A DNA stretch of 64,000 nucleotides from Ciona intestinalis (Eukaryota > Chordata > Ascidiacea > Phlebobranchia > Cionidae), in the NCBI RefSeq assembly GCF_000224145.3, contig NC_020177.2, forward strand, positions 2,173,746 through 2,237,745, in the 5' to 3' direction. A model generated the notes under the pieces. That model was not told where the DNA came from. It was given only the letters and a program-made list of their open reading frames with translations, and did no database searches. Numbering within the stretch: the stretch's first letter is position 1; the number at the start of each line of letters is the position of its first letter. Both the position numbers and the translations under genes were made by a program. Shown piece by piece: positions 9,883 through 20,967 of the stretch.

Positions 9883-10890
9883 TAGTAGAATGGGGGAAGA
9901 TGGGACACTTAAGCACATATTGCCGAATGTTTTCTAAATTAAAATAGACGGTAGTTTTTGGGTAATACCTCGAATTAGTACTATCCTCCTTTATTAATTG
10001 ACAACAATTCAAAAAAATACAATAAAACACACGAAGAGTTATTTAGCGATCCGCACAACAGGTGAAATTTTACAAATTCGAAAACACGCAGGATAAGACG
10101 GGGCAGTTTAAAATCATTGTTAATTTTGATTATTAAGTGTATTTATTATTAGTAATACACTAAATAACACGAAATAACACTGTATGCTTTAAAAATCAAG
10201 TTTAAACATTCTTTTCCTTGCCCTACTGCTATAGTTTTTAACATGTTACCAATACAGTATATTATTGCATAACAATGGGTATTGTTCGAACATCAATTGA
10301 TAAATATTGTACCTTAAAATGTATATGAACTTGTAAATTGATAATAACTAATAATAAAGGTTACATTTTGCTACAATTTGGGTTTTTGCTACAATATATG
10401 TTTTTATTATATTAGTATCTTATATTTGAATAACACCTGAGGTATAAATTATTGAATTAAAAGCAAACCTTTTAAAGTTTGGCAATGAAAGCATACTTAA
10501 ACTACAGTGTGAGGGAAGATGGGACTCAAAATTGAAAAATATTTACATTAGCAGTATTCTGCAACTTGTAGTTAACCCCGAATTTAACCGGCGGTGCTAG
10601 TTTCTTTACCATGTAAACTTTATATATATAGCGTTAAAACGATATTTTTTTGTTGTTTTCATCTCAAACTAAAGTCATATTGACCCCTGCCTATTTTCCT
10701 CATGTTTCTATTTCAGTTTTTTTTTACAAAACTAAGACTAGTTTTATGAGACAAAATCAAACTGTACGAAATATTCAAATAATTCTGTATCATTATTTTC
10801 CTGATTATCATTAAATGGGGGTCCGTAAAAAGAAAATTAAACACAAGTATTATCTGACAAAGTGTCCCATCTTTCCTCATCCTACCATAA
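9883..10890. mobile_element. One long or two adjacent diverged relatives of the GGGTGGGG MITE
   Basis: A left end TAGTAGAATGGGGGAAGATG is at 9883 and a right end TGTCCCATCTTTCCTCATCC at 10863-10888. Further partial ends lie inside (CCTTGCCCTACTGCTATAG near 10215; GTGAGGGAAGATGGGACTC near 10510). The interior is unlike the short copies and AT-rich. It may be a longer founder element or two elements side by side; no transposase frame is seen. Confidence 0.6.
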
Positions 10891-10928
10891 TTACTTATGC
10901 TTTTTACTAATGCAAGTAATGTTTTCAG

Positions 10929-11042
10929 GTCGAATGGGAATCAGTTCTTGATCATAGTTCAACACATGGTGGCAGTCCAGAGCATAAGGATGTTGTAGAA
11001 AGTAGTTTGCTCACTATGAACGAGTTACACTGTTTTTTGAGA
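10929..11042 (+). other. Orphan coding-like exon, unassigned
   Basis: After the acceptor GTTTTCAG, a stop-free frame reads VEWESVLDHSSTHGGSPEHK and goes on DVVESSLLTMNELHCFLR to a donor AG/GTATGT near 11042. Composition looks coding and the borders are good splice sites, yet no partner exon in a matching phase is evident nearby. It sits just after the repeat ending at 10890. It could be an exon of a gene interrupted by the duplication, an alternative exon, or chance. Confidence 0.3.
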
Positions 11043-11059
11043 GGTATGTTGTGTGATGG

Positions 11060-11120
11060 ACCAATTCTGGCCTAAATCCCAAGTCCCCTGCCTGATCAGA
11101 AGACTTCACTCATATAGAAT
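11060..11120 (+). mobile_element. Fragment of a SINE 3' part ('GGCCTAAATCC' type)
   Basis: 'GGACCAATTCTGGCCTAAATC' followed by 'CTTCACTCATATAGAATAT' matches the end of elements at 37195-37280, 41335-41430 and (inverted) 34380-34520. Confidence 0.55.
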
Positions 11121-11164
11121 ATCATATGATAAGATATTTGTAAATTTAAAACATTTAAAACTAA

Positions 11165-11570
11165 TTTTGTAAGGAACTGTATAGCCCGAAGAACATAGAT
11201 ATCAACAAGTGTAAACCAACATATTTGCTAATTTTTGGGCAATGTTTGGGTTATTTATGTCACACAATTATATATATTTAACATATTTGGCAGCGGCATT
11301 GCAATAATTTTAAATATTTAAGTTTAAAAAGCGAATGGTTGAGTTTTGGTTAGCTTGTAAAATATTCAACTATTTTAAATTTTGATGCATCACAAGTGTT
11401 TCCTGTATCCTATAATACACATATTAAAACAAAAATATGAATGAAGGTCTAAAAACAGTTAAAATGTGCAAAACATCTGCCTGCCGCCCATACTGATGCA
11501 TGCATTTCACTCCTCATATGGGAAAAAAGAAGGCGTCCATTGACCATTGTTTTTAAACAATTGCTGTTCT
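11165..11570 (-). mobile_element. Dispersed repeat, shared with 40820-41070
   Basis: 'GAACATAGATATCA' followed by 'TTTTTGGGCAATGTTTGGGT' and a TATATAT core, then near 11530-11570 'GGCGTCCATTGACCATTG' and TTTTTAAACAA. All of these recur in inverse order at 40820-41070. The outer part contains a near-palindrome (CCATTGTTTTTAAACAAT). Non-coding. Confidence 0.6.
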
Positions 11571-11699
11571 TACTTGTTGTATATCCATTTACTTTCGTAT
11601 AGCCTTTATGTTGCTTATGTGCATCTTGTAAGGTTATTACGCAACATTGCATTGTTAGCACAATGTTTCAACAATCAGAGCTCTGCAAACTGTGTATGT

Positions 11700-12130
11700 T
11701 ATTGTTACGTAAAGTGTGGTCCGGGACGTTGCTCTAACGGCCTACCGCGACTGACCAGACTGATGTAGGATTTCTTAACAGTTTAATGACATATAAAAAC
11801 TACTATAATAAAACGATTAGAACGGTAAGGAAAACGCTCAAATACACTAACGTTTTAACCACAGTAACCAAATACACCAACGCAACGTTACTACACCATA
11901 CACACCACGAGAACTGCCGATCTTATGCAATACTAGGGTAGATATTAGGGAAACAGAAGAAAAAGGCGCACTCGCGCTACGACGACCATTTATGCTTGAA
12001 GGTGAAATAAACGCGAGACGTATCAAGCCAACACAAAAGCCAAACATGAAATGAAAGAAAAACTAGGAAACAATACAGAAAAACGCCACAGCAAACTACA
12101 CAAAAGCCACAAACATTTAATGCCTGAAGA
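11700..12130. other. Locally GC/CpG-richer stretch with a short open frame
   Basis: Unlike its AT-rich surroundings, this stretch is rich in ACG and GCG. A plus-strand frame from about 11846 to 12053 reads, among others, TPRELPILCNTRVDIRETEE and LRRPFMLEGEINARR before a stop. It has no start codon of its own and no recognised relative. It may be an eroded retroelement or a lost exon. Confidence 0.25.
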
Positions 12131-13477
12131 AACAATACGTCACATTATTCTGCCTTGTGTAATTTCCATGTAATTTGTTTGCCTATTAAAATCATAGCCA
12201 TTTTGATTGGTTTCAAATCTCTTGGCTTCAATACAAATATTCTCGCTTTGAAAATCTTAACTTTTTCTCATGGACCGTTTAAGTTTTATAAACTTTTTAA
12301 TATATTTTCAATTGCTTCATATTTTCCTAGTTCCATTGCTTCTAATAAGAATTTCAAGGAAAAATATCAATGTTGGAGAATTCTTGCAAATGGAAAAATG
12401 GAGTTGGGTATGTACTTTATTTTTTAATTTTAAGTTTCTAACTGCTGGATAAACTTAGTTTAATTGTTCTACTCATGCTTAGCTACTTTCTTCACCTTAA
12501 ATATTTTATGTGCTAAAGTAAATGCAAGTTTAAGAAACAGTTTTAAATTTCAAAATGATTTATTAAACCTGAAATGTTGTTCAATTCATTGTAAAACATA
12601 GAGTTGTCTTAAAGACTATAAAATGCATTTATATGAATAGGCACAAAGCAACTATTTGATTACATTTGATACATTATATTAACAATCATTATACTACAAC
12701 ATTTTAACTGTGAAAGTTGATTATACCACGACATTAGTAATCAGCGATTTTAGTTATAATAAAGTAAGATTAAATAATTTCTTCTAAATTCGTGACAAAA
12801 ATATTCATACAATTATCCTTTCTTGGGTGGTATTCTCGTATACCGATTAAAACTTAGTCGGTTGGGGTCACTTTGTTTGCCGCGTTTTTTTCCTACTATC
12901 AATGAATCTATTCCATAGTTACCTTTAATTGTTATTCTTAGTAGTTTTTAGCATTTCATGACAGTAACAACGTATGGTATTTACATTTTTATTGAGTAAT
13001 TTTTATGCACATAATATAAATAAAAATAATACTTACACATTGTTGGAGCTTAATATTAACAAAATAGATATTTATGGGGTTCAACTACTGCTATGTTTTG
13101 AAACATATTATTGTGACTATATGTATGAAGTTACAACTTTAATATACATTGTATCAACAAACGTTACATAACACTACAACAATTTGATTACATTTTCATT
13201 ACTTGGTTCAACTTTTATTAATATAAATTTTATTTTACTTTTTGGGATGGATAACAATACTACAAAAACAACAAACGTGTTTCTATCACGCTATGGCTAA
13301 AACAGAAATACAGATTTATTAAACACAATTGAAATATCAACTTTTTCATTTGAACATTAAGTAGTGTTAATTAATTTGAAATAATCATGTTTAATAAAAA
13401 TATTGGGTATGAGTGGTTTCTGCTAAACATATCACATTTCTATGTTGCTGAAGTTTACTATAAAAGAAACAACTAAT
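12131..13477. other. AT-rich intergenic stretch
   Basis: I see no gene, no known repeat end and no RNA gene here. Short frames are low-complexity and lack splice context. It lies downstream of copy 2 of the nucleotidyltransferase-like family and upstream (plus sense) of nothing obvious. Confidence 0.5.
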
Positions 13478-14854
13478 TTACCTTTTATATAAAATCTTTA
13501 AATAATGATAAAGAATCTGGACTTTTTGTTTAGTTTTATGATCTACTGGTTCATTTAAAGCATTCAATATCCTTACTACTTCACACAAACAAATAAAGGA
13601 TTTACAAACTTTCCCAAAAGCAAAATAACAGTGAGCAAGATATATATATATTTCGTTATGCAATCCTGTGGTTTGCTTAGCTCCTTTTAACATGTCCAAA
13701 CATTTTTGTAATATTGGAAATGCTTTGTCATATTGATTGATTTTAACCAAACTGTGGGAGACTGTAACTAAATCCGCAACTTGAAAATATGTAGGAATAT
13801 ATTTTCCTTGAAGTGTTTGTAAAAACTTTTTGTAATATTGAAATGATTTTTCTATCATAACAATTGATTGATCTTTCTGATCTATAAGTAATAGACAATT
13901 ACCATACTCAAGTAATGCCTTACTGAACTGTTTCTGATAATCCAATAAAGTTTTCATTTTTTCGCATGAAATTATCAGTTTGTTCATATCTTCAATTTCA
14001 GTTAGAATGTTTCTTTCATTCCATCGACCCAGTTTAAGTTTGCATTTAAATGCTACAACTCTGACTCGAAATTTCACCAGGTGGTTTTCATTTTTGCAAA
14101 GCGGAATAATTATTTTACATAAATCACTGCATGGTAAACAGTCATCATTTCCATCTAAGGCATCAAGAAGAAACTGTATATTTACTTCTTGAAGTAAGCT
14201 GGGAAAGGTAATCAGGTTTCTTATTTCTGTCCTAATATCTTCTTTTAATCCAAGAGTAAACAAAATAATCAGTTTAGAAGCATATTTCCATACAGCACTA
14301 TCCATTTGGTTAAAATTCAATGGAAATTCTTTGTGTAGAGCAAGAGTGATTAACTTGTGTAAACTAACTGCTGTCGCCAGAAAGAAACAAAAACTTTGTT
14401 TTCCAACCATTTCTATTAATCCAGCTATAATACTCTTTGGATTAAAATCTTCCATGAAAATGTCTTCTTGTCTTCCCTTTGAATGATAAACTTTGAACCT
14501 TATCTCACAAGCCACTGCAACCATGAATCGAAGCTCATGAGCCACCGTTTCACTGCATAAGTTGCATTGTTCCAATATATTAATGATATCAAAACATGAA
14601 GATTGTTTTATTGAATATCGCCGACCAATTGATGTAAGAAAGATTGTTGCACTTCTGTAAATTACTCGCTTTATGTTGAAACTTTGTAGACCATGAAACG
14701 TTTTTAATTGTGACGTTATAAAACTCAAGTTTTGTAAATCTTCATCTATTTGTTTCATCACCATTGAATAGTTGCCAATTTTATCTTTTCTCGCAACAAC
14801 GATCATGTGACTTGTCCTGGTACTCATGGAATAATGTTTCTTCACCAGCAACAA
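13478..14854 (-). CDS. Nucleotidyltransferase-like family copy 2: helical/TPR-like C-terminal part
   Basis: Open for 458 codons. The first ~150 residues are almost the same as in copy 1, including both single-base insertions that cut the frame from the catalytic part. From about 'SIIAGLIEMVGKQSFCFF' on, the sequence diverges clearly from copy 1 (for example GNDDCLPCSDLCKIIIPL against RTSEYSLCSDLCEKVISL), yet the frame stays open to the end and the block RVVAFKCKLKLGRW is kept. This pattern suggests that the helical half was under protein-level constraint while it diverged, or that it diverged before the shared frameshift spread by gene conversion. Confidence 0.65.
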   Translation of the reverse strand: MLLVKKHYSMSTRTSHMIVVARKDKIGNYSMVMKQIDEDLQNLSFITSQLKTFHGLQSFNIKRVIYRSATIFLTSIGRRYSIKQSSCFDIINILEQCNLCSETVAHELRFMVAVACEIRFKVYHSKGRQEDIFMEDFNPKSIIAGLIEMVGKQSFCFFLATAVSLHKLITLALHKEFPLNFNQMDSAVWKYASKLIILFTLGLKEDIRTEIRNLITFPSLLQEVNIQFLLDALDGNDDCLPCSDLCKIIIPLCKNENHLVKFRVRVVAFKCKLKLGRWNERNILTEIEDMNKLIISCEKMKTLLDYQKQFSKALLEYGNCLLLIDQKDQSIVMIEKSFQYYKKFLQTLQGKYIPTYFQVADLVTVSHSLVKINQYDKAFPILQKCLDMLKGAKQTTGLHNEIYIYLAHCYFAFGKVCKSFICLCEVVRILNALNEPVDHKTKQKVQILYHYLKILYKR

Positions 14855-14886
14855 AGCAAGACTTGGATAAAATATCAGCCAAGTGA

Positions 14887-15837
14887 TTATCCCTGCTTTA
14901 TGTCATGTTCTTTTTCCAACAGTTGAAGCATTTCTTTCACCGGCTTTATAAGCTCCATTTTCCATGGTTTGTTTACAGTTGGTTGTCTTCCAAGTGGTAT
15001 CTTGCTTGCATGTGACATCATCCCATCAAACGTTACACCATTTGGTGTAAAAGCATCATAAAACCAGATGTTGGTTTCACCGTTTAAACTTGGAATTGCA
15101 ACTGAAGGAATCATGGTTTCTCCAAGGTTGATTAGGACGATATGAAATATTGTGGAGAACCACTTGAAGTATCTCATGATCGTCTTACGATCTTCATTCC
15201 AATCTAATTCATCTTCAAGAAGAATGATGTGTTCAAAATCTGAATATAATGTAATTTCTGATCGTGCCAGGGAACCCAACCCTACTACAGAGTATTTACA
15301 TGGGGGATTCCCCATAATTTCAATGCATTCATCAGATACAAATCTCATTAATTCGGTGTATTGCTCTGTAACTTTTTTCTGGATAGTTTGAACATCTGAT
15401 ATTTGATTTCTTTCGTAATTGAATCAGTCTATCACCTTCTACATTATCAGGAATTTGAGTCACTTTGTTGTATTGTTCTCCCAATTCCTTTCTAGATTTG
15501 TTTCATTTTTCTTTGTAGATTTGCAGAAATCTTCAACAAATTAGCACCATATGTTTTGGCCTTTGCCTTCACCAAAACAGCTGTGCAAAAACTTCTAAGA
15601 TCACTTTTAATTTGATCATTTTTTGGATCTCTTACTATAGCAGCATTATACAAAGCTACACTACGAATAGCATTCAACTTTTTTTGCTTAGTTTTACTTC
15701 CATATATCTCGGCCAACTCATGAAATATAGGAACTGATTTTTTTGGATCAATTTCTTTGCCATTTTCATCACACAGCAACTTCAATTTGTCAACCAGATT
15801 ATTTTCAACCTCACTAACCTCAACTGATTCCATTTTC
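14887..15837 (-). pseudogene. Nucleotidyltransferase-like family copy 2: catalytic part, frame-broken
   Basis: Two pieces remain open. Piece one, 15492-15839, has the start MESVEVSEVENNLVDKL and the helical N-terminal region, ending at a stop after LQRKMKQI. Piece two, 14887-15348, contains the intact GLGSLARSEITLYSDFE motif and ends at the same HDIKQG-stop as copy 1. Between them, compared with copy 1, there are an inserted base near 15410 and a rearranged or deleted stretch near 15490-15515, so the two pieces are out of frame. Sequence around the catalytic motif is almost identical to copy 1. Confidence 0.75.
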
Positions 15838-15839
15838 AA

Positions 15840-16402
15840 ATGAAGGAATATCTGTACAGCAATGTTGGCAGATTACTGATCTTAAATAAAGTGACTTTGG
15901 TGGCTGAGTATAAAAGGAGCTACATTTTATTGTTTGAGTACACCTTAAGCAAACAATGTTATGTGTGGATTGTGTGCTCTAAATAAACTTTTAAGTAGAG
16001 AAATGTAACTGTAGCAGTTGACTTTGCGCAAGAGATATATGCTTAAGGTTCTTCATCTTTTTTACCTATTGTTTACCTATTTCGTATGTCGAAGAAAAAA
16101 AAGCTGTTTGGTAAATTGAGGCCATTATTTTGTGTAAATTTGTCTTTGTGTTTTAGCATGTGTTAAATCCCATAAAACTCTACATATTTTATTGTGTTGA
16201 AAGGGAGTATGACTTTTCCAATACTTGGCTGTATAGTGAAATTTCGCTTGATAAATTGTCTAATAAAATGAAATGTCTGAATAAAGTACTGGTATGTGCA
16301 TCGAGCACTTATGTCGTGTCGAATGGTCCCTGGTTAAATACGAACCAGTTTACAACCAAGAAACTTGAGTTAGCAACTACTTCACTAACCAATAAACGTT
16401 TC
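15840..16402. other. Upstream region of copy 2, up to the N run
   Basis: No gene is recognisable. The frame that runs into the N bases is not supported by any motif. This stretch should contain the promoter of copy 2 if that gene is expressed. Confidence 0.4.
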
Positions 16403-16527
16403 NNNNNNNNNNNNNNNNNNNNNNNNNNNNNNNNNNNNNNNNNNNNNNNNNNNNNNNNNNNNNNNNNNNNNNNNNNNNNNNNNNNNNNNNNNNNNNNNNN
16501 NNNNNNNNNNNNNNNNNNNNNNNNNNN
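16403..16527. other. Run of N (assembly gap) at a duplication border
   Basis: 125 N bases sit exactly where the second copy of block A begins in mid-intron, 26 bases before the duplicated RhoGEF exon. The join is therefore uncertain. Confidence 0.99.
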
Positions 16528-16553
16528 TTTTTAATTTATCGAAATTTCTCCAG

Positions 16554-16684
16554 GTTGGTTAGAGGGTGAGAGACTACGTGATGGGGAAACAGGGTGGTTC
16601 CCCCGTCAGAATTGTGACGAAATAGAAGATGAACACACACGAGCGAGGAACATGAAAAACTTGTACCGGACATTCGCTGGGTGA
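16554..16684 (+). pseudogene. Second copy of the last RhoGEF exon
   Basis: All 131 bases equal those of 3149-3279, including acceptor, SH3 end and stop. The five upstream exons are absent between the N run and here, so either it is an exon fragment carried along by the duplication or the rest of a second gene lies in the gap. AATAAA follows at the matching distance. Confidence 0.85.
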
Positions 16685-18644
16685 CAGCAGAGAGCTGACA
16701 ACGAAGCATACTAAAAGAAATTCACAATCAATTTTTTGGAGAACAATTATTTGAATAAAAAAAATGTTTTGAGATTTTGCAGGGATGTTGTGCTAGGTGG
16801 AAGCAATAACTTAAGTACAACTCTAAAGTGGAGCACGTTTTAATGATTTTGTACAAATTATGTATCTTTTGTTTGAACTGGAATATCATTTTTACATGTA
16901 TTTGATCAAATAGTAGAGTTTTAAAGGTGTTTAGATTAAAACAAATTATATATTTATCCATAAATATTCTGCAACTACAGCAAAGTGTAGCCAAATCGAG
17001 TTAGCAAAAAGTAAGTATTTAAAATGTCTCAAATGTCACTAATCCTTAAACAACAAATAACTTCATTTTCTTACAAAATATTTCTATCAGTGCACTCTTT
17101 GTTCTTTATTTTACAACCTGGTGCTGTTTAATTGCACTATCTAATGTGTTTTTCATAACATTTTTATTCTTACCCCTTTCATTTCATATCTTGTTGTATG
17201 CAGTTTTCCTTATTCATATACCAGTCTTGGTTTAAAAAAACAGACTATTTTTACCCGTTGTGTATTTTACACTCTGATTTTTTAACTTTCAGTAATACAA
17301 CCTGCTTCTGTAAAATTATTTTTCAATCAATTCTAGAACAAATCTTTAAACTGTAACAGTATTATCTGTTTTATTATATGAGTTTGGTATCCTGATTTGA
17401 ACTAAACCATGTGTATTATTTAAAAAAATACTCTATTGTCTATAATTTATGGTGCTTATATTATACCCTCTGCCTTACTAAGATTTTTTCCACCTATTTA
17501 TTGCATAAAGTAGTTTTGAACAAACTGACAAACCAGTTTGATCTGTAACATTCCATTTTTAACAATTCTCATTTTGGATGGGAATTTTGTATTTTGAATC
17601 AAATGACTGTATAGCGTAATGTGTGCACTTTATATGATTAAGTTTCTGAGCCTATCCTGTCTTTTTGCGCTAAAAAGTGCCTTCTTATATTTCGCCATAA
17701 AATCCGCTGTCCAAATACTCATTATTTTGGAAAATATATCTCTTCTTTCTAGACATTATAAGGTTGAGTTAAGAAAGTTTAGGTTACCTGTTTATTAATG
17801 CTTGGTTTTACAATGAAGAAACATAGATTTATGGCAAGGTAAGAGGAGGATTTCTGGCTTTGTCACTTTTAGTGTTGGTATTTCAAGAACTGCCATTATT
17901 TTCTTTATGCCAAGTAGAATATGTTTTTTATTTCAGTTTCTAAAGGATATACCTAGTATGAAATTTACGTTAACAATTTGATGGCATTCATTGTAGATGA
18001 TATTCCAACCCTTTAAAGTAAGCTGGGAAAGGAAAAGTTTCAGAATGTTTTAAATGTCAAATGTAGTTGAGGTAAGTATAGTCTGCTTATTAAATCAAAT
18101 ATTATACTATTTTATTTTCTAACTTTAGCAAATATCTTTGTAAACTGGTCCGTTCTTAGATACTAAAACAGAATCTCATATTTGGGCATAAAAATGCAAA
18201 GGCCCGTTTTATATCCGCTATTATAGTGGGCCCCTGATCTGCTTGAGCCCGCCTCGGCTGTGGGGTTCGCATGGTTTTAGATACGCTACTGATACAAACT
18301 ACTCCAAATTGCTTTTATTAGTGTAACAGGATTTATTAGTTTAAAAATAACACACATTATCAACATTTACATCTTGTTAGGTTAGTATGTGGCATTCTAT
18401 TTTTCGCATAATATTTCAACAATCAATGCATGCAAGGCGTTGGTTTAAAATAAGACAATGAATAAAACAATGCCACACTATGTAATATTAATACTGATCA
18501 ATTTTTATTTAAAAAACGTTGTATTGATGAATTAAAGACTTTTGTTAAACATCGAAGTAAATTAACAGAAACATACACATATTCAACACTTCTTAATCGC
18601 TTATGTTAAGTTGACATGAAACCACTAGGTTGGCTTTCATATAT

Positions 18645-20967
18645 TTACTTTAAACAATAAAAGATTTCCTGAACCCTTGATTTAATTGCATCTTCTACTG
18701 GTTCATTTAAAGCATTGCGTATCCTCACTAATTCACACCAACAAATAAAGGATTCAAAATCTTGTTCAAAAACAAAATAACACTGAGCAATCTCTAAATA
18801 TATATTTGCATGCAATACTGTGGTTTGCTTATATCCTTTTAACATAACCAAACATTTTTGCATTATATGAAATGCTTTGTCAAGTTGATTGTTTTTAACC
18901 AATCTGTCGGAGATTGCAACTAATTCATCAACCTTTAAATGTGTAGGATAACATTTTCCTTCAGGTGTTTGTAAAAACTTTTCATAATATTGTAAAGATT
19001 TCTCTATCATAACAATTGATGGATCCTTCTGATCTACAAGTAATAAACAATCACTATACTCCCGTAATGCCAAACTCAACCAGGTCTCATAGTTCAATAA
19101 AGTTGTCATGTTTTCGCATAAAAATATCAATTTGTTCATATCTTCAATTTCAGTTTGAATGTTCCTTCTATCCCAACGACCCAGTTCAAGTTTGCATTTA
19201 AATGCTACAACTCGAACTTGAAGTTTCTCTAATAAATGTCTATGGTTGTCTAGTGGAATTATTTTTTCACATAAATCACTACATAATGCATATTCAAAAA
19301 TTCTGTATATGGTTAAAAGGGGAAACAGTATTTGAACCTTTTGAAGTAAGCTGGGAAAGTTTATCATTTTTCTTATTTCCGTCTTTATTTCCTCCTTTAA
19401 TGCCAAGGTATACAGAACAAGCATTTTTGAATTATATTTCCATGCAACACTATCCATTGGAAACAAAGTCAATGGAAATTCTTCGTGTAGTGGCACAGCG
19501 AGTACATAGTGTAAACTAACTGCTCCATAAAGAAACAAAAACTTCCTTTTCCAACCATTTCAACTAATCCAGCCACAATACTCTTTAGATTAGAATCTTC
19601 CATAAAAACATCATCTTGTCTTCCCTTTGAATGATAAACTTTGAACCTTATCTCACAAGCCACTGCAACCATGAATCGAAGCTCATGAGCCACCTTTTCA
19701 CTGCATAAGTTGCGTTGTTCCAATATATCAATGATATCAAAACATGAAGATTGCTTTATTGAATATCTCCGACCAATAGATGCAAGAAAGATTGTCGCAC
19801 TTCTGTAAATTACTCGCTTAATGTTGAAACTTTGTAATCCAAGAAACATTGTTACTTGTGATGTTATAAAACTCAAGTTTTGTAAATCTTCATCCATTTG
19901 TTTCATCACCATTGAAAAGTTGCTAATTACATCTTTTCTTGCAACAACATCATGTGACTTGTCCTGATACTCATGGAATAATGTTTCTTCACCAGCAACA
20001 AAGCAAGACTTGGATAAAATATCAGCCAAATGATATCCCTGCTTTATGTCTTGTTCTTGTTCCAACAGTTGAAGCATTTCTTTCACCGGCTTTATAAGCT
20101 CCATTTTCCATGGTTTGTTTACAGTTGGTGGTCTTCCAAGTGGTATCTTGCTTGCATGTGACATCATCCCATCAAACGTTACACCATTTGGTGTAAAAGC
20201 ATCATAAAACCAGTTGTTGGTTTCACCGTTCAAACTTTAAATTGCAACTGAAGGAATCATGGTTTCTCCAAGGTTGATTAGGACGATGTGAAATATTGTG
20301 GAGAACCACTTAAAGTATCTCATGATCGTCTTACGCTCTTCACTCCAAGCTGCTTCATCTTCAAGAAGAATGATGTGTTCAAAATCTGAATATAATGTAA
20401 TTTCTGATCGTGCCAGGGAACCCAACCCTACTACAGAGTATTTACATGGGGGATTTCCCATAATTTCAATGCATTCATCAGATACAAATCTCATTAATTC
20501 AGTATATTGCTTTGAAACTTTTTTTGCATATTTTGAACAGCTGATATTTTCTTTTTTTCTATTTTAATCACTCTTTCACCTTGTATAATGTCAGGAATCT
20601 GGGTAACATTGTTATATTGATCCATTCTTCTTGCAAGTTTAAGTTTTCTTTGTAAATTTGCAGAAATTTTAATTAAATTAGCATTCTGTATTTTGGCCTT
20701 TGCCTTTACCAGAACAGCTGAGCAAATTCTCTCAACGCATTCAAGTTGATCAATATCTGGATGCCTTACTATGGCAGCATTATACAATGCTACACTACGA
20801 ATAGCATTTAACTTTTTTTGCTTAGTTTTACTGCCATATATCTCGGCCAAGTCCTGAAGTATAGGAACAGATTTTTTTGGATCAATTTCTTTTCCATTTC
20901 CATCACACAGCAACTTTAACTTATCAACCAGGTTCTTTTCAGCTTCACTCATTTCTACAGTTTCCAT
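18645..20967 (-). pseudogene. Nucleotidyltransferase-like family copy 3, multiply interrupted
   Basis: Four open pieces in order: 20494-20967 (start METVEMSEAEKN, helical N-terminus), 20237-20494 (catalytic GLGSLARSEITLYSDFE), 19469-20233 (joins the catalytic domain to the helical half without a break, GYHLADILSKSCFVAGEE), and 18645-19538 (TPR-like end, 297 residues). Breaks: one base lost in an A run near 20520; an in-frame stop TAA at 20237-20239 where copies 1 and 2 have a proline codon; and about four bases missing near 19520 relative to copies 1 and 2. The continuous middle piece shows what the intact junction looks like and defines the family as one protein of roughly 780 residues. Low-coverage sequencing errors could explain the indels, less easily the stop, which needs two substitutions. 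Confidence 0.8.

Noticed and set aside
16160..16534. Reading frame running into the N bases
   Set aside because: Its length comes from N being treated as open; the sequence part shows no motif and no splice logic.
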